Assembly (NCBI GenBank): GCA_015698045.1 | Contig: BLAL01000080.1 | Span: 2,501-66,500 of the forward strand | Direction of reading: 5' to 3' | DNA: 64,000 bases | Source: Rhizophagus clarus | Taxonomy: Eukaryota; Glomeromycota; Glomeromycetes; Glomerales; Glomeraceae | Part shown: piece by piece, positions 47,655-58,989 of the stretch | Numbering within the stretch: position 1 is the first letter of the stretch | Layout: the number at the start of each line of letters is the position of its first letter | Made by a program: the position numbers and the translations under genes | The notes under the pieces: model-generated | The model's database searches: none | Told to the model about the DNA's origin: nothing | Seen by the model: only the letters and a program-made list of their open reading frames with translations

Positions 47655-48890
47655 TTTTAACAGTTTAGTTATGTTAACGTAAAAAACGTTAAATTAATTT
47701 TTTTTATTATTAAACGAATTAACATTTATTTTGTTATTAAAAACGTTAAATTAATATTTTTAACGTTTTTTTGTTATTAAAAACGTTAAATTAACATTTT
47801 TAACGTTTTTTGTTATTAAAAACGTTAAATTAACATTTTTAACGTTTTTTTATTATTAAAAACATTAAATTGACGTTTTTAACGTTTTTATTATTAAAAA
47901 CGTTAAATTGACGTTTTTAACGTTTTTATTATTAAAAACGTTAAATTGACGTTTTTAACGTTTTTTTATTAAAAACGTTAAATTGACGTTTTTAACGTTT
48001 TTTTATTATTAAAAATGTTAAATTAACATTTTTTTTAAACATTTTTATTATTTTAAAAAACATTAATTTATGTTTTTTTATCAAATTGAAATAAATCTTA
48101 CTTATGTTTATGTGTAATTCTGCAATTTTACCGTGACTCACCCGCGACTCACCCGCGATAATGTAATATTTATAATATACTAAACACTCGCGACTCACCC
48201 GCGACTCACCCGCCAACTCACTCGCAACATTACTAAACACTTTGATGTAAGACACTATAATTTTATCGTGAGAGCGTTTTTTTTGTTATTAAAAACATTA
48301 ATTAATTAACGTTTTAATTAACGTTTTTTTTGTTATTAAAAACATTAATTAATTTTGTTATTAAAATCGTTAATTAATTAATGTTTTTTTTATTATTAAA
48401 TTGTTAATTAATTAACATTTTTTTTGTTATTAAAATCGTTAATTAATTAACATTTTTTTGTTATTAAAATTGTTAATTAATTAACGTTTTTTTGTTATTA
48501 AAAATGTTAATTAATTAACGTTTTTTTGTTATTAAAAATGTTAATTAATTAACGTTTTTTGGTTATTAAAAATGTTAATTAATTAACGTTTTTTTGTTAT
48601 TAAAAATGTTAATTAATTAACGTTTTTAACATTTTTTTATTATTATTAACGTTTTTAACATTTTTTATTATTATTAATATTTTTAACATTTTTTATTATT
48701 AAAAACGTTAAATTAGCGTTTGTTTTTAACTTTTTTGTTATTAACCGTTTTTTGTTATTAAAAACGTTAAATTAACGTTTGTTTTTAACTTTTTTTTATT
48801 AAAGAGCATTAAAAAATGTTAAATTAATATTTTTAACGCTTTTTTTTTATTAAAATGCATAAAAAATGTTAAATTAACGTTTTTAACATT
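47655..48890. repeat. Palindromic AT satellite of AAAACGTTAAATTAACG units
   Basis: Dozens of TTATTAAAAACGTTAAATTR and ATTAATTAACGTTTTT units of about 35-45 bp, interrupted at 48120-48235 by four CGCGACTCACC copies. AACGTT and TTAATTAA are palindromes, so the array folds on itself. No gene. Confidence 0.85.
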
Positions 48891-49367
48891 ATTTTTTATT
48901 AAAATGTATTTGTGGATTTGAAAAATGATCGGATCATCAGATGATCAAATCCGATTTCGACATAGTTTGGCATTTCGGCAAATTACGTCTGTATAAATAC
49001 AATACGGCTGTAAAAATATAATACGGCATTACATCAAAAAAAAAATTCATGCCGAAATTAATTACGGCGTATTTTTACAGACGTAATGCCGAAACCGTAA
49101 TTAATTCGCGGAGAAGTATACTGCGTAATGAGTGAGATAGAACATACCAGAACTTCTTTCGGCTTGGCGCTGGGGAAAGTTCATCACTATAGCAACACAA
49201 AAATATTTCTCTTGGCCGGGGTTATTAATAGATCCTCTAAAAAATAATGACTGCGGATGCGGTGACCACACTACTGCGCATGAGCCAGTGACGTATTATT
49301 GCGGATGACATTTTACTGTGCACGATATCTAAGCCACCCACGTGAGTCAAAAAAAAGATACGATGAT

Positions 49368-51101
49368 TCAGTCTTTTATCATCTTCTGCGCATTTGCGTT
49401 AAGCGCCTTCGGCCAGATGATCGATCTAGCAAACCTGTGTAGCAATTTTGACTTTCTTGTTTTGATGAATATCCCAGGGACACATAAGATAATAGAAATT
49501 ATCTTTACTTTGGCAAGTCCAATCACCCATATGCCTCGATGTGTGTGAATGCTCGTACATGCTGGGCACTTGGCTTCAGAGTTGGTATATTCGAAATGAT
49601 CTTGATATTTTGTAATTGATTTAGTCCATGATAAGAAAGGGAAACGTTTACGTACAGCTTCATAGATGATATTCCTATTTTCAGGGAATTTAGATATCTT
49701 AATAGGAACATGTGAAACTTGGCCGGAGACGCTTACGCATGACGCTGGTGGAATAGGTGGTGAATTATCTGGACCGATTACTTTGGAATCACCTAAAGAA
49801 TTAGGAACGCTTACCATAGATTCGACAGGCGCAGTTGCATCACCGGTGATTATTTTTGAAGTCACGTGAGTGCGTGAATTTTTTTCACGCTGTGTAAGAT
49901 GATTTTTAATAGTATCGATTTGCATGTCAGTTAACTTTGAGAGTTTGTTTGCACTATAAGATTTGATTCACATAATCTTATCTTCTCCAATTTCGTTAAT
50001 TAACATATATATAGGCTTAGTTAGCTGGGTTTTTTTGCGCAAGTTTACACGAGAGACACCCGAAAGATACTGTAGCATTTCATCATAAATCTGCCCACTC
50101 GCAAGTTCATAGGCTTTTTTGTTCGTAATAACTCCATTCTTCAGAATTCCAGGTAAAATTTCACTATGTCTTTTTTCAAAATACTTTCTATAGCAATACC
50201 AGTTCATGATTTCATCTTGTTTGGCTCGTATAGTCCTAATTTCAGCAAATTTCGTTTTTTCATATAGATGGGCTAATTTGATTGCAGGCGATTGATCACT
50301 CTCCTCCACATTAACAACCTTAACACAATCTTCTTCCGAAGGTTCTATAAGCAATTCTTGTATCAAAGGCTGTATATCTATTTCAGGTACTTTTATTTTA
50401 GCATTTTGTTCTGATAAGACTGGGTTATTAGGGATAGGATGCGAACTTGTGAATGATTCTGACGAAGGGATATCAGAAGTACCAGGTAAATCTAAGTCTC
50501 GAAGCTTTTTCTCTCTATTGCGCTGTCTGATCTCATCGCTAACCTTTTTCTTGTATTCTTCATCCAAGAAAGCATCTGTCTCCTTATCTTCCAAGGATTT
50601 CTGATCACATTGGTCCATAACAGATATATTAACAGCTGATACGATTACCTCTGTTAACTCCTCAGGTATCAGTTCTTCAGGTAATAAAGTATCCATTTCC
50701 TTATCCACTGATGGTTTCTCATGTTGCGTTACCATTGGTTCTGCAACCAAATTGAAGTTAGATGAATTGTTGTTAGAAGAATTATCATTTGCCGTTAAGG
50801 CGTTTTGTAGAGTCTGATTCTGTTCCACTTTCGTGAGTCTATCTCTAAACTCAATATTCTCGGCCCTGAGTTTGGCATTTTCAGCATCACGCCTCTCATT
50901 ATATTCCGCATTCGCTCTTAGAAACTCGTTATTACTGCGTTTAAGTTCAGCTATTTCAGCATCAGATACTGAAAGCTTGTTTCTAAGATAGGAGATTTCA
51001 GTATTCTCCTTCCTAAGCTCTGTATTCTCAGCCTCAAGCTTGGCGTTCTTAGCTTCAAGTTCAGTGATACGCTGTTTCAATACTTCAAGCTCGGATGACA
51101 T
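49368..51101 (-). pseudogene. Coiled-coil protein with zinc-binding tail, one TGA
   Basis: ATG 51101, one frame to 49368 (577 codons) broken only by TGA at 49968-49970. Residues 1-110 are heptads (MSSELEVLKQRITELEAKN). The middle is acidic, with DKETDAFLDEEYKKKVSDEI and RQRNREKKL. A conserved helical region (YEKTKFAEIRTIRAKQDEI, SGQIYDEMLQYLSGVSRVNL, NLRKKTQ) follows; after the stop come SYSANKLSKLTDMQI and a C-terminal CPACTSIHTHRGIWV zinc-ligand block. I recall this layout from an expanded Rhizophagus family of unknown function. The part after the TGA looks coding, so the stop is a lesion rather than the natural end. Confidence 0.65.
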
Positions 51102-51295
51102 GATCTATTATATATATAACTAATACACTGTACATAAGATTTCAAAATAAAAAATATGTGTTTTTGAAATTTTTTATTAATATATGCGCTAATAAATACA
51201 AATGTTCGGGACGTAGCCCTGATACATGACATCTATGTTAATACTCTATCCTATTATTCTGTTTTTACCCGCTTCGATAAACCCTGTGATTCGAT

Positions 51296-52778
51296 CTAAC
51301 TATCAAACACCCACTTGATTTGCCCAAACAAGTTTTCGACAGGCTTTGCCAAGTCCTCACGGGTTAAAACAGAGTTATTAATTGGTAGTGGTGAGGGCGA
51401 CAAAGAACTCAACAACACTTCTACCTTCCCTTCACTATTATTCTCAGAGCTAGACGAAACTAGTTTGATTATGACCCAATCTACAGCAGTTGATACAATC
51501 CCATACATTACATCCTCATGCAAACCTGCCGTATCATAGCTACGTTTTTTAGGATTGCGCTGGATGGATGTCTGCAGTTGGACTGCATTCTGTGCAATAC
51601 CTTGATTGATGTCCTCTTTTTTCACCTTGGTAACTGTGATGATTGTATTTCCCACTTTTATGACCCAATCAACTGGTCCTTTGCCATGGCTTCCAGAAAT
51701 TTCGTATTAGGGATAAACTTTCACCTCACCATCAAAGATTGATGCAACACCGTAAATAATACGAGAAATAAACTCGCAACGAGTGGCTTCATTGGCGCTA
51801 GTGATGTGTTGGGATGTTTTGTGTAATCTCAATAATTCATCTATAACCAAACTTCTAATCTCTTTCGGAGTATCCTTGACACCTCCATCAAAAAGTGATA
51901 ATCCGTTATAATCATCTGCCTTCAAGCCGAAGACTGCCTTCATCTTTGGGAAAGTATATGTGTTACGCTACAGAAACAGCCATGCATAAATTAACTGATC
52001 AGACATTTGGTAGAATCGGCACGTGAATATCCTGATAGTACTTACACGTATCCACAACAATTTCCAGATCCACCTTGGGGTTAGTAGTCCATATAATGCT
52101 CATTAAATCCTCATCAGCAGAAAACTGAATAACTTTACGCTCTGTCACGATCTCAACCGTATCACTTTCTACCGTTGCACTCTGGAAACTCAAATCTGAT
52201 TTTCTACGCATTTTACCTGTCGAAATTTTTCTCTTCAAGCCAGCGCCACCTATTACACGACTTATTACGATGTGATCGTTCTCTGTCCCATCCGGAAAGG
52301 TTAAATATTCACAAAGCTTCTTCTTAAAACCTTCCAACGTTACCATTTCTCGGGTCACTGTCCATTGAAAATTTGCACTCTTACGCCCATACGTTGCGGT
52401 GCAGTGAACTTCTTTCGTCTCAACAGGACGCTGTACGATTATATGTATGTGCTCGTCGGCTGGCTGGGAGGAAAAGTGTTTGCTAATCCTCGAAAGCGGT
52501 TTCAACTCTACACCTTCGAGTTCGTCCTTGATATTAACGTTAATTTTTTCATTGACGAGCTTAAGTTTTTCATTTTCTTCATCGAGGGAAATGTCGACCT
52601 TCCATAGCTTGAGTTTGTCTGTAGCGTAATTATCAAACTCAGGTGCTTTTTCCTCCTTGATAGCTTTCTTAAGTCTGTTCACGGTAACATTTTCAAGATT
52701 CTTTCCAAAAACGACTTCAAAAACGTTTTCATAAGGGTTTTCGCCTATGACCAAACAACTGAGAGTGATAGTTGACAT
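51296..52778 (-). pseudogene. Crinkler (CRN) effector-type protein with a nuclease-like tail
   Basis: ATG 52778. The first about 120 residues have the CRN header: MSTITLSCLVIGENPYENVF, a ubiquitin-like fold, KLKLWKVDISLDEEN (DWL-like region), and HIHIIVQRP (HVLVxxP-like motif). CRN proteins act in host cell nuclei as effectors or in inter-microbial and host conflict. The C-terminal part has EISGSHGKGPVDWVIKVGN and ITVTKVKKEDINQG, a PD-(D/E)XK-like core where the E of E-x-K is replaced by Lys. Lesions are TGA 51999, a frameshift between 51999 and 51943, and TAA 51707. Each piece is otherwise clean. Not a functional gene as read. Confidence 0.78.
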
Positions 52779-53218
52779 AGCACTTTTATATGGTTATTAG
52801 GCTCGGACAAAAAATAGTGTTACGTTTCGGAGTAGATAAAAATTTATTTCTGTTCAGGAAAGAAGATACTGGGCGTTAATATATGTTTTTATGTCACACA
52901 GGTATTGCATCATCACACGTGACCCACTTTCTCATGTACCGATAAAATAATAATACTTTATTTATGAAATAAAAAACGTTGCCAGGAAGTCGGCCTATAT
53001 TACATAAAATTGAGACTATATCGCTACAGCATGCGCAGATACGAATAAAAAAATACTAATTATTCTTAGGGTGAAAATGTTCCATTAAATTCGTTCTTTT
53101 TCGAGAATCTGTTACCAAAGGTAATGACAGTCAGAAAAACGCTCATTAGATGGGGTCGTAGTTTATTAAAATAAACACCTGCCGATTCAGCTACAATGTT
53201 ATGCAAAGCGCCGGCTAA
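52779..53218. promoter_or_regulatory. Spacer upstream of the Crinkler gene
   Basis: Contains the presumed CRN promoter on its left side, with a CACGTG core in ATCACACGTGACCC (about 52914). No gene. Confidence 0.35.
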
Positions 53219-53512
53219 TTACTTACACAGCTCCTTAATGTAGTCCTCAAGCTCTAATGCAGGTCTCAATTTCATCCCAAATTCTCTAAATTCTTGCCTG
53301 GTCAACTTGAGAAATAAATGACTGGTGATTTTTTCTTCCTCAAGCTTCGTAAAAAGGTCACCAACTTCTATCTGTAATTTGGAATCTCCCCGCAAAAAAT
53401 TGATAAGACTTTCCGTTCCATATTCTTTTAACATATCGGCTTTAGTGGGGATAGAAGACATATTGCTTTGTTTGCTAAAGCAACCACATAGTGAGAAAAA
53501 ACTTGCTCCCAT
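53219..53512 (-). CDS. SAM-domain-like protein, 97 residues, intact
   Basis: ATG 53512. After a short leader (MGASFFSLCGCFSKQ) comes a helical SAM-like domain: TESLINFLRGDSKLQIEVGD, LEEEKITSHLFLKL, LELEDYIKELCK. SAM domains mediate oligomerisation or docking on kinases. The start and about 400 bp upstream are duplicated at 56873-57265, where they precede another gene, so leader plus promoter was copied as a unit. Confidence 0.65.
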   Translation of the reverse strand: MGASFFSLCGCFSKQSNMSSIPTKADMLKEYGTESLINFLRGDSKLQIEVGDLFTKLEEEKITSHLFLKLTRQEFREFGMKLRPALELEDYIKELCK

Positions 53513-53960
53513 ACATACATAACTCCTGACATATACATACCTTATTTTGCGTTATTTTACGGGAATGTTTTTTTGCAGAAAGTTGGCTGAACTTCCACCA
53601 CTACATGCTTTATATCTTGCTGGGAAAAAGTTAAGGAGGTATGAGGCGTGATTAGTATTGTCGTATGATGCCAAGAGTTCTATGAAAGCACATGCAAATG
53701 GAATCCTCTTACCTTTTCACATGGAGATCTACCGGAGAAACATATAGTTGGTCTTACGCCTGGCGATCTCGAAATTGTGACTCCCTTAGCCTTTCATAAC
53801 ATATGCTTTTACCGTAACTATTTACTTTTAGAGTTGGTCCTGTGTTGCTTGTAGACATTCTTTCACATTTTTCTCATGTTTGTTTGGGAAAAAATAAGAA
53901 TAGGAAGTTAATATTTGTTTGCAAGAAATTCCCCTGTCGCACAGACTTGCCTGTGTGATT
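53513..53960. repeat. Duplicated promoter block, copy 1
   Basis: About 370-450 bp of strong similarity to 56890-57440, including CATACATACATAACTYCT, AGAGTTCTATGAAAGC, CCTTTTCACATGKAGATC and ACATATAGTTGGT. Both copies lie upstream of a minus-strand gene starting MGASF. The similarity is greater than that of the coding parts, so it may carry the control sequences. Confidence 0.8.
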
Positions 53961-54454
53961 AACAATGTGCTTCTGATTTTGGACTATTGCTCCGGACTGG
54001 TGATCCCTTATCCGGTTTAACTTTATTATATGATAGATCGGGATCAGAAATATCATACGGCAACGGTTTATTAATATCTGATTTTAGTAACTTTACCATG
54101 TTTCCAACTCCTCCAGTCTATTCATTAGCACTTGGGCTGATTCTGCAAGCTACAAGTTTATAATTGTTTTGAACTCACGAGTCTTTCAGCTACTTTTCTA
54201 TGCGTGTATGTCGAAAAAATTAAAATTTTTGTTTCGTCTGTGTAACCTTGATTTTTTGGCTTCAGTTTTTTTGGTGCTTGATCAGCCTGTGTAACATTTG
54301 AGTTGGCTCCCGTTTATTTATCTAACCTACTCCAGAAATGCCAAGTCGGGTGATTTTCACCATTGCGTAATTACACTTGGATGGCAATGTTGATCATTAC
54401 ATTAGTTCAGACCAATAAACAGATTTTTATAAGTTGCAAGTTCAACCTGTCGAA

Positions 54455-54916
54455 ATGCAAAAATCGACTCTTTTTAATATGCCGGCATTTGATTCTCCAA
54501 AAACCGTCTTGAAATCAAAGGAGTTACAACTAACTTCCTTAGTAATTCTGGGAATACTTGCTTATCGTTTCATTAGTAGTCGTCATATTGGGAAAGACCA
54601 GAAGACTGTTGAGAGCCAAATACGTCAAAATCGGCGAAAGGATCCTGGTAAGAAATTTGAAACAACATTTTCCTTCATATAATAGTAATATATGATGAAC
54701 TGTTTCAAATATTTCTTGGCTCATCTTAACATATTTTCTTTTCTTATTAAACCCAAAACAGATAGAACCAATATTAGACCGTCAGGACGCGGACCAGAAA
54801 CATATGATTCCCGTATAGATTATGATGACCTCGTGTGGCAACTATATTATGAATCGCATAAGGGAGAAGAGGAAGCTGAAGAATTAAAAAGAATGATGGA
54901 TTCATTGGGAAAGTGA
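54455..54916 (+). CDS. Two-exon small membrane protein, 115 residues
   Basis: Exon 1 is 54455-54647 (ATG, MQKSTLFNMPAFDSP), intron 54648-54761 (GTAAGAAATT...AAAACAG), exon 2 54762-54916. One transmembrane stretch (LTSLVILGILAYRFI) follows the N-terminal 35 residues, then a basic part and an acidic C-terminus (YDDLVWQLYYESHKGEEEAE). No known family. Splicing is supported by a consensus donor and a continuous frame. Confidence 0.65.
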
Positions 54917-55170
54917 TTTATTGTAGTTATTCTACACCAGCTAACAATAATGTTATCTAATGTATACAGTAACATTTATTTTAAATTTTAGTTAATTACA
55001 ATTATGTCATTTAAGATATATCATGTGATGCTATTTGCTAAAATACTAGATTCTCAATTTAACCTTTTGCATGAAGAGATTTTATTAATAATAATAATGC
55101 TATGGTGACATCATTGCCATTTGAGATTTTATAACATTATCTACGGTAAATAGAACTAAGACTAATTTTA

Positions 55171-55834
55171 TTAACTATACAAATAATTAATGGTTTTTTC
55201 AAGCCCTGAACGAAATAAATCTCGTCGTCTAATAAAGATGTGTGCATCGGTGCCAGTTACTAAATTTATGCATTCGAGGGCTTCATCGTGTTGTATATGA
55301 AAGTTTCTATGATCCGGATACCACTTGTTTTTATGCGCAATCTTATTTCTAGCCGATCTGTAAATGACCATCCACCTCATTTCATCAAAGGTTACATCGC
55401 CGAAATCTTCACCAATCTCTGAAAGATTGTCTTTAATTTCATCATCACCTTCTTTGCTAAGGTCATACGCTTCATAAAATAGATGCGAGAATGATTCATA
55501 TCTCTTGCCGTATCTTGTTTCGTATTCTTTAATGATAACTTCCTGCCACTGCTCCATGATCTGGCAAGTGTTATCAATAGAGTCTCGAGAAGCTTCCCCA
55601 AAACATTTCTCTACGGTATCTTTATTAATAATTAGTGTTAGATTCGACAAGGATAATCAATTCCATTCATATTATGGGCTTTACTTACTTTGAATTATTT
55701 AACTTATCTCTATCATTTACAGCAGATGATACGTCCTCGTATATTCTTTTGTATATAGTGACGGTATCCGTAGTCCCAACAGAATCTTTTTTTTGGTAAC
55801 AATTTTTACCAGCTTTTTGTAAAATCGTAGCCAT
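55171..55834 (-). CDS. Protein with HEPN-like RNKIAH motif
   Basis: Main frame 55650-55171, with a possible first exon from ATG 55834 (MATILQKAGKNCYQKKD) ending at a GTAAGT donor near 55690. The junction does not keep frame by my reading, so either an indel or another start applies. The last 80 residues hold FDEMRWMVIYRSARNKIAHK: R-N-K-I-A-H is the Rx4-6H pattern of HEPN domains, which in many cases are RNases or RNA-binding helical domains. The residue count fits, but the helix framework was not checked. The rest is helical. Confidence 0.5.
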
Positions 55835-55969
55835 AATCTGTATTTATATTAAGAAAAACTTCTGTACGTAAAACAAACATGATATTTATGAGTAAAATCA
55901 CTTACCAATAATAAAGGTATGACACATAAGCCACCCACGTGAATCGAAAAAAATAAACCTATGTGAGTA

Positions 55970-56213
55970 CAGGGACGTTAATTCGGGACAAATCTGTAAT
56001 TCCTAGCTCAAATTACAAATATAAGTTCAGGCCGTACCAATCCCAGCCTTACGTGAACTTAATACGTGATTTTTACGTAAAATTATTTCTTGTCGCCCAA
56101 AAGGAGATCAATTGACATAACATATACCAAATTATGCAACGCTTTCTTAATCCAGCATCTTCTATGCGGTAAATTTATTTAATTTTGCAATTTGCATAAA
56201 ATCAACGTCCCTG
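55970..56213. mobile_element. 244-bp hAT-type MITE
   Basis: Ends CAGGGACGTTAAT and ATCAACGTCCCTG are inverted, and the CAGGG start is usual for hAT elements. Flanks TGTGAGTA (55962-55969) and TGCGAGTA (56214-56221) form an 8-bp duplication with one mismatch, as expected for hAT. Confidence 0.82.
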
Positions 56214-56343
56214 TGCGAGTATGCGATCCGCCCGATAATTTTACTAGGCAGTTACCGGAGAAATAATAGGACTCATCACTGGTGAGACTTTCCTTTCGTA
56301 TCTTCTGTCACAATAATAACCTTTACCATACCCATCATATTCA

Positions 56344-56919
56344 TTATACCTCCTCTTCAAAATCACTGTCGTGACTACAGTCATCATTCACCTTATCTAG
56401 TACCTTTGGTGCCTCTTCATTCGTTACTTTCTCTGACTGAAATATGGGATCATCAAAATACGCCTCACCATCATAATATACCTTATCATAGTCAGTATGG
56501 ATATCTGCCTTAGCTGTTATTTCTGAGGGAACGTGATTCTGATTTTCATTCGGATTGACTTGATCAATAATATATTGTATTTGAGGATTAAGTTTCTTAT
56601 AATTAGACCTACACTCCACGATTTTATTGAGAATATGCTTGCTTTGTTATGATCAATTTATTTCTTGCAACATTCACTTGGCAAATTGTCAAGTTTTTCG
56701 ATGCTTATTGATCCGAGAATTAGGAATTTCATCCGCAAGAGAAGAAACTCGATTGTTATTAGCATTAGATATCGGTACTTCGAAGATATCACTCGCTTCC
56801 TCACTAAGGAGAAACTTTTCAAGCTTGTCAGAAGTCTTGGGCTTATCAGGCACCTCGGTCTTATCGAACATTTCACTTCCCTAAATATAAGGCCCATAGT
56901 GAGAAAAACTCGCTCCCAT
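56344..56919 (-). pseudogene. Acidic protein with MGASF leader, broken
   Basis: A copy of the MGASF leader (ATG 56919) is followed by a TAG or a TAG-type acceptor, then MFDKTEVPDKPKTSDKLEKF and later, in the same frame, after four stops near 56640-56690, NKIVECRSNYKKLNPQIQYI and an acidic tail (EEAPKVLDKVNDDCSHDSDF). Stops may be a lost intron or decay. Product unknown; only the leader links it to the SAM gene. Confidence 0.4.
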
Positions 56920-57440
56920 ACATACATAACTTCTAGCATATACATACCTTAATTTTTTCGCGGGAAACTTCCACATACTCCTACATGCTTTATAACTTGC
57001 TGGGAAAAAATTAAGGAGGTATGAAGCGTAATTAGTATTGTTGTCTGAAGCTAAGAGTTCTATGAAAGCGCATGCAAATGGAATTTTCATACCTTTTCAC
57101 ATGTAGATCTACCGGAAATACATATAGTTGGTTTTACGCCTGGCTATCTCAAAATTGTGACTCCCTCAGCCTTTCATAACATATAGTACTTTTGTCGGCA
57201 CTATTTACTTTTAGAGCTGGTCCTGTGTTGCAACTAGACCTCCTTTCACATTTTTCTCACATTTGTTTGGGGAAAAAAAGATAGGGGTATTGGTTAGCGA
57301 ATATATATGCGAAATTAATATGCGAAAATGTCGCACAGACCTTTTATGTGATTCGATGGCGCTGTGCATGGCTCAGCAAATTCTTCCGAGCTGGTAATCA
57401 CCGCTCCGGGTTGATGATCAGTATTCCGGACTCAAAATTG
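56890..57440. repeat. Duplicated promoter block, copy 2
   Basis: Partner of 53513-53960 with the same order of short blocks, diverged by substitutions, and ending with GCTCCGGG and TTCCGGACT motifs near 57400-57430. Confidence 0.8.
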
Positions 57441-57470
57441 AATGTATGCTAACCAGAGATAAACACAATC

Positions 57471-58016
57471 ATGACAAGAAATACTAATAATGAATTTGTT
57501 CAAAGCGAAATACTTGAAAATCAACTATATGAAGTGCTTTTGTATAAGAAGATGGATATATTAGCTATTCAGGAGCGCATAGCCGAAAGAAAGCTTGGTA
57601 TGGCAGACTCAGAGAGACCATCTATTAATGACAATGCAAACCAAACAGCATTGAATCAAAACAAGAAAGTGGTAGCACGTGCTTGCTTTGATAATACAAG
57701 TAATCTATTGTTAGATTTGGTGGAGAAAATTATATCGATAGAGGAGGATCTTGAGACTGGTGGCAACCCAATCCTTAATACATTACATCGATATAGAGAA
57801 GATCTTATCGAAAGATCAATGGGGGAATTTTTTCTTAGAGAAAAATACCATTTGCTTTTATATCTGGAGGCGGATATCAGCATGATTCAGGCTTATCTTG
57901 GTATTATCGGTTATACTAACGAAGAAACGATAAAAGAAGATGCCGAGAAAGATGTGAGAGCATATATTCAAAAATTTAGACGTTCCAAGTTTGGTAATAC
58001 AGAAATTTATCAATAA
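57471..58016 (+). CDS. Helical protein of unknown function, intact
   Basis: ATG 57471 to TAA 58016, 181 residues. Helical and acidic; NQLYEVLLYKKMDILAIQER is followed by repeats of similar style (YHLLLYLEADISMIQAYLG), suggesting an internal duplication of a helical module. No domain recognised. Upstream lies copy 2 of the duplicated promoter block. Confidence 0.6.
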   Translation: MTRNTNNEFVQSEILENQLYEVLLYKKMDILAIQERIAERKLGMADSERPSINDNANQTALNQNKKVVARACFDNTSNLLLDLVEKIISIEEDLETGGNPILNTLHRYREDLIERSMGEFFLREKYHLLLYLEADISMIQAYLGIIGYTNEETIKEDAEKDVRAYIQKFRRSKFGNTEIYQ

Positions 58017-58243
58017 GAGGTAAAATGTTTTATTTTACTGAAGAGAGGCTACCGTTATTTCTGAAGGTCTCTCCTCAACAATTGTATGAAGTTTTCGTAA
58101 AAATTCGGTTAGCGCAGACCAGTGCCCCGCCTGGTATAAATTTAGTTAATCTATATTTTTTTTGTCGCACAATCCGTGGCTCAGCAAGTTCTTCTGAGCT
58201 GGTGATCACTAGTTAGATCAGAAACTAATTAAGTTTAGCATTA

Positions 58244-58774
58244 CTATTCCAGATCGGAATCAGTTAATTCAGGGGTACTACAACCGTCATTGTCATTCTC
58301 TTCTGGGAAATCTTTTTTACGTAATCTACGGTGTAATGAGCCTCATGAAGTTTTAAACGTCAAATGAGAAGATAATGGTTCCTGACCCCTATATTTAATA
58401 CTTCGTGGAATAAATTCAGTGATAGTAAAGTTAGTTTCTAACTCAGAATCCTCCGATTTATAATCAATCTTCTTTTTAAGATCATACATGGTTATCATTA
58501 ACCCAAGTCTTTCGCACATGTATCTCATATCCCGTTCTAATTCTATGACAGATCTTTGATAACTTTTGTCATTAATCTTACCTTCGGAGTATTGCGCAAT
58601 CGATCCAAGATTTGCGTAAGTTTTCCATAAGTCTTGTCCTAAGTTGACAAGCGATTCTCGAAGGTCGTTAAGCTCTTGTTTGGGTTCTATATCAAGTACC
58701 ATTCTAGTCGAATATCTCTCTTGTAGTTCAGGTGTATTTAATATAAAAAATAAATCTTCTGGGCAGATAATCAC
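58244..58774 (-). pseudogene. Helical protein with TGA near its end
   Basis: The frame from about 58774 (no ATG; first Met near 58702) reads PEDLFFILNTPELQERY, LRESLVNLGQDLWKTYANLG, and MRYMCERLGLMITMYDLKKK. TGA at 58343-58345 is followed by an in-frame continuation (GSLHRRLRKKDFPEEN) to TAG at 58244-58246. The last part is acidic. Unknown family; similar in style to 57471-58016. Confidence 0.5.
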
Positions 58775-58989
58775 TGCTCCGGACTAGCTAGATCATCGAA
58801 TAATGCTATCAAATAATTCTATGGTGCTTGTCTGCCTATAGCTATAATGGGGTGATCGGCACCAGAGTCAACTGTCATGAATATATTGGAATTATGTTGT
58901 CCTAATGTCTGGTGAAACCGAGTTCTACTATTAATAACTCTAGATTCTCTTGATATTAGCACTCGCTCTATCTCAACTCGAATCGGATC

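Larger units (their letters stand above)
47469..49119. mobile_element. 1.65-kb non-autonomous element with 10-bp target duplication
   Basis: Perfect 18-bp inverted ends ATACTTCTCCGCGAATTA (47469-47486) and the complement (49102-49119). ACTGCGTAAT flanks both sides (47459-47468, 49120-49129). The length of the duplication suits a Mutator-like element. The interior is almost entirely tandem repeats, with no transposase. Confidence 0.92.

Noticed and set aside
53874..54110. Possible small gene with PYDISDPDLSYNKVKPDKG
   Set aside because: The texture is protein-like and an ATG exists near 54098, but it is only about 46 codons, overlaps the duplicated promoter block, and its upstream exon could not be settled.
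49322..55945. Shared AAGCCACCCACGTGA element as a promoter
   Set aside because: One copy is upstream of a gene (55928-55942) but the other (49331-49345) lies at a gene end, so no common role is supported.
58800..58989. Separate retropepsin gene (VDSGADHP)
   Set aside because: A D-S-G-A match exists, but the frame is short, runs on from the F-box/LRR gene and has no further protease blocks; kept only as a remark.
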